In this document: one piece after another, positions 1 to 8,413 of the stretch
Layout of the letters: each line of letters starts with the position of its first letter
How positions within the stretch are numbered: the first letter of the stretch is position 1
Assembly: GCA_938028705.1 (NCBI GenBank)
Contig: CALIZI010000439.1
Coordinates: 1-34,754 of the forward strand
DNA: 34,754 bases
Direction: 5' to 3'
Source: an uncultured Saprospiraceae bacterium
GTDB taxonomy: Bacteria; Bacteroidota; Bacteroidia; Chitinophagales; Saprospiraceae
Position numbers and translations under genes: made by a program
The notes under the pieces: model-generated
What the model was told of the DNA's origin: nothing
The model's database searches: none
The model's input: only the letters and a program-made list of their open reading frames with translations

Positions 1-3000
1 GCCGTTGAGGTAGGTGTTGTTGAGCCTTCCATACATGTCGTAGTCGTAAGAAAGGACTTTGCCGTTGGGGTCAATGATGCTGTCGATGCTGTAGTCGGGG
101 TGGTAGCGGTAGTGGGTGGTCAGCGAATCGGGCAGCCCTGCACCTATGGTGATAGACGTGGGGGCATTGACCAGATTCATGGTATAAACAGACGAGGTGA
201 CATCGAAACCATTGTCACAGAGTTTGTATTTCTGTATGGTCATATCTGAATATTCGTATCGCGTTTTCAGATTTTTTTCATCGGCTTCCAGTTGTACAGC
301 ACCGTACATATTGCGCTCCAGCACCTCGTGGGCTTTGAGTGTGGCGTAAGGAAACTCCGGCAGGAAATTATTTTTACTTGCGCCATCGGGTACAAAGCGG
401 AGTATGGCGTATTTGTCGTCATTACCATAAATACTATTGTAGTCTGCTTCAATAGTATGCTTGGTTTTTAGGTGCGTGGAGGCGTAAAACAGATTTCCTT
501 TGTGCGGGTAGCCGAGATTGATGATTGTTTTTTCTTCACTTCCCGGTTCAAGGGTATCATCCCAACAGAGGATACATTGTCCGTCTTCGTAATATCCGTA
601 GAATCCGGCGGGCGGGTCTTGGCAGTGAGACCAGTGCGCTGTAAAACAATTGTCAGGGTGCGAAGTAGTGCCTGTGTCGTCGTCGTCACATTCACTGAGG
701 ACGATAATGGAATCACGCTCTACACCATAAATATTAACATCATTCCAATCATTGCTGTATGTGAAGTAGCTGGAGGTCGAGACGGCATTTTGTGCGGGTG
801 CTTTGGATGTCGTGCGTTCTTCAAAGGCGATATTCCGCATTCGGTATTTCCAAGTCCATTGTACGGGATAAAACAGTCCGTCGTTGCCATCGTCAAGGTT
901 TTGTAAATGCTTGCCCAAGCCATACAACATATCAAGGGGCATATCCTCGCGATTCATCAAATCATAATAATAAAAATATTCTTTTTGATTAAAAGCATCG
1001 GGATGCTGCGGCGAATAGCTGCGTGTTTTGTACAACTGCCAGGATGGTTCCCATTGGAGTTGTTGCCAGTCGGTATTGCCGTAGAGCATAATGTCGTAAC
1101 CTTCCGAGTTGGTTTTGCCGGTATGGTCTGCATCGTAATACTCGTATTCGCTAATGGTTTGTATGGAATCCGTGCCACCTGTGGGCGTACTGTCGTAAGC
1201 GGTCTCTGTCTTTTTGGTGGTTTTGATGAAGTAGCTGTCGAGGTAGTAGGGATGCCATTGGTTGATGGTGTTTTCAAACACCGTTTCATAAAAATCCATA
1301 CCGCTGTAACAGCTTAATCCTGTGATAGAGATAGACGGAGTCTGTGCATTATCATCAACATAATCTGCTATCCGCATGTCTATATAATCATGCCCATGCG
1401 GATGATTTCCACTGTCACTCATCGTGATGCTTTCGTGAAATGCCCGCTTGCTGCCGCGTACAAAGGCTTTTTGAAAATCGTAATCTGTTTCTGTTTTGGA
1501 AAGCAGATTATGCTGTCCGTCGTATTGCTCGATTTTGTAGAGTTTGCCCCATAGCAAGCCTTCATTCTCACTGATATTCAAGGGTTTACCAAGTTGAACA
1601 TCTACGTCTTCGGGCAGGTTGTAATGATAATAAATGGTGTAAGGTCGGTTGCCGGAGGTGAGTTCAGGTCCGGTGACAGTGGTTTGGCTGTAGCCGTATT
1701 TTGTTTTAAAATGACTATCCCAAGACATGTTTTTCGGCATGGGCGGATATTCATTAAATATTTTTTTATCATTATACGAATAATCCCATTGTCGCGTACC
1801 GTCTGCATCTGTGATGCTTTTATTTTTTACTAAAAAATTGACGGTAGAAGAACGCGAAAGAAATGTTTTATTGAAATAATTACAATTATTACGATGAATA
1901 AGGTCGTAAAAACGCCTTTGATTTTGTACAAAATTGACATAAGCCACCGGACTGCTTTGATAGGTGATTTTCGTCTCCTTGCCCAGCGGGTCGGTAATGC
2001 CTGTGAGTAAGGCAAAATTGCTATTGGTATAATTTCCAAATTCGGAAGGGTCAATAAAACCTGCCGGATTGAGGTAGGCGGTATTATCATATTTAAAATG
2101 TGTAGTGGGCAGGTCTCTGTCTAGGTATGTTGCCGTTGATTGTATCGGAAGTTGCTTAATATTGCTCAACATAAATACATCTCGTTTTCTAAGCAAATCC
2201 GGTTTGACAAAATCTTTGGTGACGACATTCTCTACTCCGTCTCCGGTAACATCTTTCCGAATAGTATCCTGATAGACCACATAATGAGGCAACTGCTGAT
2301 GTTGATAATCCAACTCTTGCTGTGCTACCAATTGCCAGCCGTCATTGCCCTGCGGCGTGGTGCTGTGCGCGCCATTGACTTTTGTATGCCTGACGCGGTG
2401 CAAGACATAAGGATTGCGGACATAGCGGATGAGTTCTACTTTTTTGATTTTTACGTTTTCGTCGGCTAAAGTGGGTTTGTTGGGATAGGTCAGTATGGCT
2501 TGATTGCAAGCATTTTCGGGTTGATTTTCCCACCAAAAATTGGTCGCATTGGGTGTCCAGTGTGATCCGTCATCATCAAAAAGTTTGCAATAATCATTCA
2601 CTTGGTCAATATCGGTATATAGTTTCAATGCCTGATGCCAGGGCAAGCCTACACCAAAATTTGGGCTTACTTGATGCCCGTCCTGCAAGTAGCCGGACGA
2701 GGGCAGACAGCTAGGTACGCAAAGCGGATGCTCATAGACATAAGCGGAACAGGTATTAAAAATTCCTTCTCCATTACCAATATCATCTACCACAAGGATT
2801 CTCGAATCGCTACCATCCAGCGAGTAGTCCAAATCGGCATTTGCAGGTCCTACTTGGATACGAACATCGTAGTGCGAAAACAGATTTGGCATAGAAAAGT
2901 GATTAGACATAATAAACTCACTATCAGATGATAAGCCTTCCTCGACACACAAATATCTTCCTTCTTCGTATGAATATTCGGCTTCGCAGCCTGCCGTAGA

Positions 3001-4584
3001 ATTCCATTTTATAGCCTGATTAAAAGTCGTAAATATGGTCTCACTTCTTCTTGCATTCCAAGCATCGGCATGTGGGTGTTTTTGGTTGCCATTACTGTAA
3101 GTTTGTGTTATCGCATTATCGCCCGCAACAATATTTATATCAAAATTACAATTGGCTTTATTCTGATTCGCTACTTCTACCTTAATCTCATACATATCTC
3201 CTGCGGCAAATGAAGTTCCGGCAATTGTCGGAGATTCCAGAAAACCATGGTCAAAAGCTGCATCGTCTTTAGTCGTCACATTTTCTGCATATAAATAACC
3301 GGAGTTGCAGCCATCTATCTGTGAATCAGGAACAACCGTACCTCCCACCATTTTTTGACCTATATAAGGATTGTTTGGTCCTGTGGAATAGGTAACGCCC
3401 GTTTCAGGACAGCCCTGCTCATAAGGACCATCAGCTTTTAGGTGTTTGTATCGTTTCCAAGGATTATTATTGAAAGCAGACTCTCCCTGTTCACTTCCCC
3501 ATGCGGCAATGACCTGTTTGGTATAAAGCGAATCAAATCTTTGTAAGTTATCACCGGAGACGACAGGATTTAGGTTTGGATGATTCATGGATTGATAATC
3601 AAACTCCAGTTTTTCCGTACCAGCATCTATTTTTCGTAAAAAAATATCTCTGTAAATACCTCTCCTAAGCGTGGGGTCGGATATATTTGAACCGCAGGTA
3701 TATTTCCGAATAGCCTGAGCAAGTCTGTATTGTTTGAACTCTTTAAATTGGTCAAATTCTCCGAATACATCATACACAAAATGAATACTGCCATGTTTGT
3801 TGGGATGCGTGATTTTATTGGCATACCATGCAGCGGTTTCTACTTTGGGTACAATTTGCGAGCCGAGTGCCGCACCTCCGTTGGCATTGACATTATGCCG
3901 TCTGTTGTTCGCATTTCGTTGTTTGCCTTGTATGGTATAAAAATGATAAACAGTACCATCGTCTATCAGCACTTCCCAACCCAAGCCGTCAAAACGCGCC
4001 TCTATATACCGCTCAAATTTGTGCAGTACAAAGACAGCCCGCTCACCGCCTTGATATTTGTCGGTATATTTATACACCATGCGTCCGCTTGCTACGCCGG
4101 GGATGTTCAATGTCGGAGCAAACCAAAATAACTTGCCCTCATTGATAAGATTATTGAACGAAATAGGCATCGGATTACCCAAAGGACCCGCAGTGTTAAA
4201 AGCGTTCATTTCCTGCGGCGTGTATTGGTTATAATCTTCGGAAGAAATGCTAATCGTGGGTACATCCAGATTCCAGCCTGTGCCATAAGGTATGCCTGTG
4301 GTTTGTGCCAGGTTGCTGCCCGAAGCAAAAGAAGAAGAATAAGACATCGTAGCCGTATAACTCAATCCACCCGGCGTAGAGACCGTACCCAAGTCGTAGG
4401 AAGTACCAAAAGTACCATTGAAGAGGTTGACATCGCCACTGATGCCGCCTTTGCTAAGTTCGGCGGCTTTGGCTTCCGAGGGGGCTTGTTGCCCGTTGTC
4501 GCGTCCGCCTGTAATTTGGGCGTACATCGTTATATTTTGGGTTATCAAAAATACGAATATAATAAACCTAATTATATTTACCAT
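1..4584 (-). CDS. Secreted YD/RHS-repeat-type giant protein (3' end outside window)
   Basis: An open frame of 1528 codons runs without a stop from an ATG at 4584 to the left edge, so the C-terminal part is missing. The protein starts with a signal peptide (MVNIIRFIIFVFLITQ, predicted cut after YAQ). It is followed by a beta-rich segment starting GGISGDVNLFNG, which resembles the N-terminal region of SpvB/RHS-like proteins from Bacteroidota. The middle is rich in Tyr, Asp and Asn, with several Cys. Near the edge YD-repeat features appear (YDYDMYGRL; also DPLGKETKITYQSS further upstream). Known members of this class build hollow beta-shells and often end in a variable toxin or adhesin tip. Whether this one has such a tip or a T9SS sorting domain cannot be seen here. 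The start is supported by the signal peptide. No Shine-Dalgarno is visible. The function (toxin, adhesin or surface structure) is inference. Confidence 0.8.
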   Translation of the reverse strand, partial: MVNIIRFIIFVFLITQNITMYAQITGGRDNGQQAPSEAKAAELSKGGISGDVNLFNGTFGTSYDLGTVSTPGGLSYTATMSYSSSFASGSNLAQTTGIPYGTGWNLDVPTISISSEDYNQYTPQEMNAFNTAGPLGNPMPISFNNLINEGKLFWFAPTLNIPGVASGRMVYKYTDKYQGGERAVFVLHKFERYIEARFDGLGWEVLIDDGTVYHFYTIQGKQRNANNRRHNVNANGGAALGSQIVPKVETAAWYANKITHPNKHGSIHFVYDVFGEFDQFKEFKQYRLAQAIRKYTCGSNISDPTLRRGIYRDIFLRKIDAGTEKLEFDYQSMNHPNLNPVVSGDNLQRFDSLYTKQVIAAWGSEQGESAFNNNPWKRYKHLKADGPYEQGCPETGVTYSTGPNNPYIGQKMVGGTVVPDSQIDGCNSGYLYAENVTTKDDAAFDHGFLESPTIAGTSFAAGDMYEIKVEVANQNKANCNFDINIVAGDNAITQTYSNGNQKHPHADAWNARRSETIFTTFNQAIKWNSTAGCEAEYSYEEGRYLCVEEGLSSDSEFIMSNHFSMPNLFSHYDVRIQVGPANADLDYSLDGSDSRILVVDDIGNGEGIFNTCSAYVYEHPLCVPSCLPSSGYLQDGHQVSPNFGVGLPWHQALKLYTDIDQVNDYCKLFDDDGSHWTPNATNFWWENQPENACNQAILTYPNKPTLADENVKIKKVELIRYVRNPYVLHRVRHTKVNGAHSTTPQGNDGWQLVAQQELDYQHQQLPHYVVYQDTIRKDVTGDGVENVVTKDFVKPDLLRKRDVFMLSNIKQLPIQSTATYLDRDLPTTHFKYDNTAYLNPAGFIDPSEFGNYTNSNFALLTGITDPLGKETKITYQSSPVAYVNFVQNQRRFYDLIHRNNCNYFNKTFLSRSSTVNFLVKNKSITDADGTRQWDYSYNDKKIFNEYPPMPKNMSWDSHFKTKYGYSQTTVTGPELTSGNRPYTIYYHYNLPEDVDVQLGKPLNISENEGLLWGKLYKIEQYDGQHNLLSKTETDYDFQKAFVRGSKRAFHESITMSDSGNHPHGHDYIDMRIADYVDDNAQTPSISITGLSCYSGMDFYETVFENTINQWHPYYLDSYFIKTTKKTETAYDSTPTGGTDSIQTISEYEYYDADHTGKTNSEGYDIMLYGNTDWQQLQWEPSWQLYKTRSYSPQHPDAFNQKEYFYYYDLMNREDMPLDMLYGLGKHLQNLDDGNDGLFYPVQWTWKYRMRNIAFEERTTSKAPAQNAVSTSSYFTYSNDWNDVNIYGVERDSIIVLSECDDDDTGTTSHPDNCFTAHWSHCQDPPAGFYGYYEDGQCILCWDDTLEPGSEEKTIINLGYPHKGNLFYASTHLKTKHTIEADYNSIYGNDDKYAILRFVPDGASKNNFLPEFPYATLKAHEVLERNMYGAVQLEADEKNLKTRYEYSDMTIQKYKLCDNGFDVTSSVYTMNLVNAPTSITIGAGLPDSLTTHYRYHPDYSIDSIIDPNGKVLSYDYDMYGRLNNTYLNG

Positions 4585-4665
4585 TGTAATATGTGATTTT
4601 TTGTTAATGATTAATTTTTAATGGTTAATGATTTTTTGGAATTTGTTATTTGTTATTTGAAATTT

Positions 4666-4741
4666 AAGAATTGGCGGAGCCGGGCGTGAGTGTAAATCAA
4701 TCCGATAATCTAATGTCGAATGTCCCGGCTCCCCAATTCCC
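4666..4741. repeat. 76-bp direct repeat, copy 1, with hairpin ends
   Basis: This 76-bp sequence recurs identically or nearly so at 4920-4995, 254 bp further on. Its two ends are inverted repeats of each other (AATTGGCGGAGCCGGG against CCCGGCTCCCCAATT, one unpaired base), so each copy can fold into a long stem with a loop of roughly 40 nt. It is preceded by a run of the GGAATTTGTTATTTG word that also occurs at 14711 and 33271. No gene lies in it. Confidence 0.85.
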
Positions 4742-4755
4742 GAATGAAGACCCTC

Positions 4756-5117
4756 GTACCGACGACTTCAGCCGTCGCAAACGCAAAAAGTGAATTTGTA
4801 ATTAATTGATTTTTATATATTAAAAAATTAAAATAAAGTTCGCTTAACGACCAAAGTCGTCGGTACGGTGTCTTCGGTTTAATGGTTTTTTGGAATTTGT
4901 TTTTTGAAATTTGAAATCTAAGAATTGGCGGAGCCGGGCGTGAGTGTAAATCAATCCGATAATCTAATGTCGAATGTCCCGGCTCCCCAATTCCCAAATG
5001 TTTTGATACTGAACCACTAAGTCCACTAAGGGCACAGAGGTCGAATTAACACTCCCGTACCGACGACTTTAGCCGTCGCAGGGTTTCAGACTCACCTGAC
5101 GGCTAAAGTCGTCAGTA
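4756..5117. repeat. Cluster of GTACCGACGACTTTAGCCG palindromic repeats
   Basis: The 565-bp gap between the two leftmost genes holds no gene and is made mostly of repeats. A word close to GTACCGACGACTTTAGCCGT occurs at 4756-4778 (plus), 4848-4866 (minus), 5057-5079 (plus) and 5096-5117 (minus), arranged as two inverted pairs. A fifth copy is at 14841-14858. A fragment of the AACCACTAAGT word, also found at 13171 and 13307, lies near 5010. These look like dispersed extragenic palindromes; no mobility gene is associated with them. Confidence 0.8.
4920..4995. repeat. 76-bp direct repeat, copy 2
   Basis: Second copy of the repeat at 4666-4741, in the same orientation, with the same self-complementary ends. 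It is again preceded by a GGAATTTGTT-like run. The two copies together with the GTACCGACGAC copy between them look like a local tandem duplication of a composite unit. Confidence 0.85.
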
Positions 5118-5149
5118 CAGTCCTTTGTGGTTCAATTTATTTCATGCTT

Positions 5150-6007
5150 TTACTTCCCAATAATCATCTGTTTGGTATCGGCTATTTCGCCATTGATGAC
5201 CAAAGCATAGCTGTATGTACCGGGAGCAAGTTTTCCGATTTTTAATTTAATTTGTCCTTTACCTGTTTGTATAATTGCCTCTGTATGAAGCAATTGACCA
5301 TTGGTGTCATAGACATGAATAGTGGCTTTGTCGGCATCCGCAGGTACGTAATATCCGATAAGTGTGTTGGCAGTAAAGGGATTGGGTTGGTTTTGCTCCA
5401 AGTACGCGCCTTGTGTGTTAAGGTAGATATTTTGGACACCGGTATTTTCCGGTAATGACTGGTCACAATTGCAGACCATCGTTTTGAGTTGCTCTACTTC
5501 TGCTTTCAAATCTTTCAATGCTTCTTGTTGTGCATTGATGATGTTTTGCTGCTCTTTGACGGCATTGACGAGGAGGTACTTGATGGCGTTTTCCTCCACA
5601 CTCAGATAATTTGCAGAACTCTTGGTTGCTCCTTTTTCGTCCTCCTCGCGGTAGGTAAATTCTTTGACCAAATAAGGCGCAGCTTTCTGCAAATCTTGAG
5701 CAAAAAGCCCTACGTGTGAGTCGGTATTTTTGATGCCTGCCACACCGTTGTAGCGGTAGCGAACCGGATTGAGTTGCAGGATGACATCCAAGCCGTCTTC
5801 CAGTACGCTGATGTCTTTTTTCAAACGCTGGTCGGAGGCATTGATGAGCGAACCATTATAGGTAATCGTTCCGTTGACATGTAGTTTGGATGACGGATTG
5901 ACCACGTCTCCTATGCTTACATCGCCATTCGGAGATTGAACGTGAATCTGGGAAAAAGCAAACATTGGAGCAAGGCTCAACAATGTTACATAAATTAATT
6001 TTTTCAT
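5150..6007 (-). CDS. S74 (tail-spike chaperone) domain protein with T9SS sorting domain
   Basis: A 285-residue exported protein. It has a signal peptide (MKKLIYVTLLSLAPMFAFSQ), then a short beta segment (SSKLHVNGTITYNG). Next comes a peptidase S74/intramolecular chaperone domain from about residue 57, recognised by SDQRLKKDI and the following LDVILQLNPVRYRYN and VGLFAQDLQKAAPYLV. A coiled coil (about 148-178) and a C-terminal type IX secretion sorting domain (about 203-285) follow. The latter shows NQPNPFTANTLIGYYVP, a GQLLHT strand and a final KQMIIGK strand. In phage and cell-surface proteins S74 domains help trimerise beta-helical fibres and may be cleaved off. Here the protein is predicted to pass the outer membrane through the T9SS and stay on the surface or be released. 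It lies downstream of the giant YD protein on the same strand, 565 bp away, so co-transcription is doubtful. Confidence 0.85.
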   Translation of the reverse strand: MKKLIYVTLLSLAPMFAFSQIHVQSPNGDVSIGDVVNPSSKLHVNGTITYNGSLINASDQRLKKDISVLEDGLDVILQLNPVRYRYNGVAGIKNTDSHVGLFAQDLQKAAPYLVKEFTYREEDEKGATKSSANYLSVEENAIKYLLVNAVKEQQNIINAQQEALKDLKAEVEQLKTMVCNCDQSLPENTGVQNIYLNTQGAYLEQNQPNPFTANTLIGYYVPADADKATIHVYDTNGQLLHTEAIIQTGKGQIKLKIGKLAPGTYSYALVINGEIADTKQMIIGK

Positions 6008-6770
6008 AATAAGTCGTGTTTTCGGACTTTGGTAAAATGGAAATCAGGGAATTGACAAATCAGTTTTTAGTTTATAAATATTTTAAATAATTTATATTAA
6101 TAATATATAATTAATTAACCTATAAAACATTATAAAAATTCTGATATTCGATACCAAATTTCTTTTTTATCCAAAGTCAAATAAAAATGGTTAAATAATA
6201 GGCATAGCAAGTCCGTTGGCATAGCGTACAAATTGCTATACTTTTTGATGTGTGATATTCAGAAATAATTTTTTAGAAAATGTTAATTTTAATTATACGT
6301 TTTTATTGGGGTTGTATAAAAATCATCCCGATAGTTATACGGGATTACATGATAAATTAAATGATGTATTATTTAATAGGTTAAAAAATATTCAGCTGAA
6401 TGTTGATATAGAGACATAGCAATGGTATGATACAGCACCAGGCATGTTTCTTTTCAATGGGGTATGGATATAGAAAATCTGTTAGTGGTAAAGTGAAACT
6501 TCACCCTTTGAGTGGAATCGGCAATAAGTAATAAAAATGGTCTGATTTGTTCTAAAAAATCAGAGAAGGACGTTTTTTACGATTTTTCTTATAAAGTATG
6601 GTTTGAATTATAACATTTGATTATCAGTGTATTCGGTTGATTTACAGTGCAATTATACGGGTTTTATATCTGATTTCCAAATATTTTAACATTTCTTTGT
6701 GTTATTTTTTATCGTAACATAATTGTTCGACATTTTGATGACAAAACTCCATTCAGGAGTTAAAATATTT
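6008..6770. other. AT-rich gene-free gap
   Basis: No coding frame of convincing length is visible on either strand in these 763 bp. The DNA is strongly AT-rich. A TCCCGATAGTTAT-ACGGGA palindrome lies at 6326-6344, a variant of the one at 15058 and 28254. The left part presumably holds the promoter of the S74 gene and the right end the terminator of the EpsI-like gene. Confidence 0.6.
6745..6761 (-). terminator. Possible terminator after the EpsI-like gene
   Basis: Ten bases past the stop, the minus strand reads AACTCC-TGAAT-GGAGTT followed by TTGT. The stem is only 6 bp and the U-tract is poor, so this is a weak call based on position and symmetry. Confidence 0.3.
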
Positions 6771-7289
6771 TTATTCCGCAGGTACAAGCATCACATTACG
6801 CATTACATTTTTTGACAACATGAGTAAATCCTCTTGCCGCGCAGTAGTGACATTGACCAATCGAAAACCGGATTTGCCGGATAAGGTCGTCCAACGCCAT
6901 TGCCACTCATCAATGGTTTGCATATCGCCATTATCAAACCACCAGGCGGTGTGTAGTTGGTCATTGCCTTTGGTGAGTAGAGCGGTGTATATCTTGGTAT
7001 CGTCAATCGTTGTCTTGGTGATTTTCGTAAATTCGTAGCCGCTTCCACTCCAACAGATACGCGGGTCATGGCTACCTTGAAAGGCTTTGACGGCGGGCTT
7101 GATATAGATAAGGGCATCCTCATTTTCAAATTTCAACATGCCGTTTTCGGTTTGAGATTGTTGGAAGCCGGGAATGGAAATATGCGCTAATCCCGCTACA
7201 TTCGGTGTATGTGTTTGACGGAATTGCCAGCCGGTGACAATGAGTAAAATAGGAAGTAAATAGGGAATAAATACGAGTATTTTTTTCAT
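6771..7289 (-). CDS. EpsI-like (DUF3485-type) exosortase-associated membrane protein
   Basis: A 172-residue protein with one N-terminal membrane anchor (about residues 4-22) and a periplasmic domain. The segment HDPRICWSGSGYEF (about 75-88) matches the H-S/D-P-x-x-C-x-x-G-x-G-W/Y signature of EpsI/DUF3485 proteins. These accompany exosortases in exopolysaccharide export or protein sorting. Further on come AWWFDNG, TIDEWQWRW and FRLVNVT, which I take as conserved core strands. No exosortase gene is present in the window, so this copy is either an orphan or works with one elsewhere. The neighbour upstream (37 bp) is an esterase on the same strand, and the two probably share a transcript. The family call rests on one motif and the topology; confidence is moderate. 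Confidence 0.5.
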   Translation of the reverse strand: MKKILVFIPYLLPILLIVTGWQFRQTHTPNVAGLAHISIPGFQQSQTENGMLKFENEDALIYIKPAVKAFQGSHDPRICWSGSGYEFTKITKTTIDDTKIYTALLTKGNDQLHTAWWFDNGDMQTIDEWQWRWTTLSGKSGFRLVNVTTARQEDLLMLSKNVMRNVMLVPAE

Positions 7290-7326
7290 TTTGAATGGTT
7301 AAAATTCATAAAAGACCAAAAGCTTT

Positions 7327-8220
7327 TTATTCATCAAAAATCCACGGATATGCCTTCGGAAAACCTTTTCTCCATGTAAGATGCCAATGTCCTTCGCCTT
7401 CTTCTACGTCCAATTTTAAATTGGACTTCGGCATACCGTTTTTGACAAGTAATTCGTGCATTTTTTTGATACTTTTTACAGTAGGTGTTTCAAGTTCTCC
7501 TGCGTCGAAATAAATTCGTTTTTCCGATAAATCAGCGACAGATTTATGTAATTCATAGACCTTATCATTGACCCAAAATGAGGGTGAAAAAACAATCGCA
7601 CCACCATAAATATCGGGATATTTCATCAGCATATAATAAGACATCAAGCCACCTAAAGACGCACCTCCGATGACCGTTGAAGCCGGTCCTTTTTGGGTGC
7701 GATAACGACTGTCCACCCATTGTTTGACATCAGTGGCAATCCATTCAGCATGTTGTTCGCCTGTCACTTTTTTCTCTTTGGGGAGGCGTGGTGAACGGAA
7801 AGGTTTGTACTCTGTCAGTCGGTTTTCTTCAGAATTATATATCCCTACGACAATGGCTTGATGCAATCCCAAATGACCTAAACTATCCAGCACTTCATCA
7901 ACTTGCCATTCATGTCCTACTAATATTTTTTCATCAAATAGCGAATTGCCATCCATAAAATATATCACAGGATAAGATAGCGTATCCTTTTCATAATCAG
8001 CGGGTAAGTAAAGGCTTAGGGTTCTCTTTTCATTCAAGTAATCTATGGTAATGGTGTCTTTTAATATTTGTACATTCGGAGAAGCTGTATGTACCAAACT
8101 TGCCACCCACTCTTGATATTCCTTGTCTTTTTTTCTCTTTTCAAAGTGTTTGTACACATTATACACAACGATTACAGTGAATAATATCAGGGCTAACTGA
8201 AGTATTCTTTTTTTTATCAT
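7327..8220 (-). CDS. Membrane-anchored alpha/beta esterase (esterase D family)
   Basis: A 297-residue hydrolase with an N-terminal membrane anchor (about 5-22) and a periplasmic catalytic domain of the putative-esterase/Fes type. Visible are the strand PVIYFMDGNSLF, the nucleophile elbow GGASLGG (Ser188), VFSPSFWVNDK, a possible acid at YFDAGELE (Asp239 or a nearby Glu) and the catalytic-histidine region EGEGHWHLTW (His278). I chose the ATG at 8220. An in-frame ATG at 8376 would add 52 residues, but these are encoded by the transposon-like element at 8245-8413 and resemble no protein signal. The substrate is unknown; related enzymes hydrolyse siderophore, feruloyl or thio-esters. The downstream gene is the EpsI-like protein. 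Confidence 0.8.
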   Translation of the reverse strand: MIKKRILQLALILFTVIVVYNVYKHFEKRKKDKEYQEWVASLVHTASPNVQILKDTITIDYLNEKRTLSLYLPADYEKDTLSYPVIYFMDGNSLFDEKILVGHEWQVDEVLDSLGHLGLHQAIVVGIYNSEENRLTEYKPFRSPRLPKEKKVTGEQHAEWIATDVKQWVDSRYRTQKGPASTVIGGASLGGLMSYYMLMKYPDIYGGAIVFSPSFWVNDKVYELHKSVADLSEKRIYFDAGELETPTVKSIKKMHELLVKNGMPKSNLKLDVEEGEGHWHLTWRKGFPKAYPWIFDE

Positions 8221-8244
8221 TGCTATAAAGTTTGAATGAAAACT

Positions 8245-8413
8245 TAGGGCAAGTTGAATATGTAGTTCCCAAAAATCAGAGCGGGGAGAGTTGTCAGACG
8301 AATGTTGTTTTATAATGCACCGATATTTGATAAGATCTTCGTTTTCAAAAAAAGAATTCGTCTGACAAAATACCACATAAAAAACTTGGGGACTACATAT
8401 TCAACTTGGGTTA
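8245..8413. mobile_element. MITE-like element, copy 1 (TA-flanked terminal inverted repeats)
   Basis: A 165-bp element (8247-8411) flanked by TA on both sides. Its ends are inverted repeats sharing CAAGTTGAATATGTAGT, followed by a CCCAA block. An inner perfect 13-bp inverted pair TTGTCAGACGAAT lies at 8291-8303 and 8356-8368. It encodes nothing. A related 204-bp copy at 30740-30947 lies in the opposite orientation. TA duplications together with terminal inverted repeats are typical of IS630/Tc1-mariner-type non-autonomous elements; that assignment is inference. Its right TA forms part of the stop codon of the gene at 8411-9421. Confidence 0.75.

Noticed and set aside
472-906. 144-codon plus-strand frame and several minus-strand frames in 1-4584
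   Set aside because: All are out of frame with the continuous minus-strand YD-type gene that covers the whole region and has a signal peptide and meaningful protein text.
8411-8413. Premature stop created by the MITE in the membrane-protein gene
   Set aside because: Reconstruction without the element gives the same TAA at the same place, because the base next to the target TA is also A on the other side.
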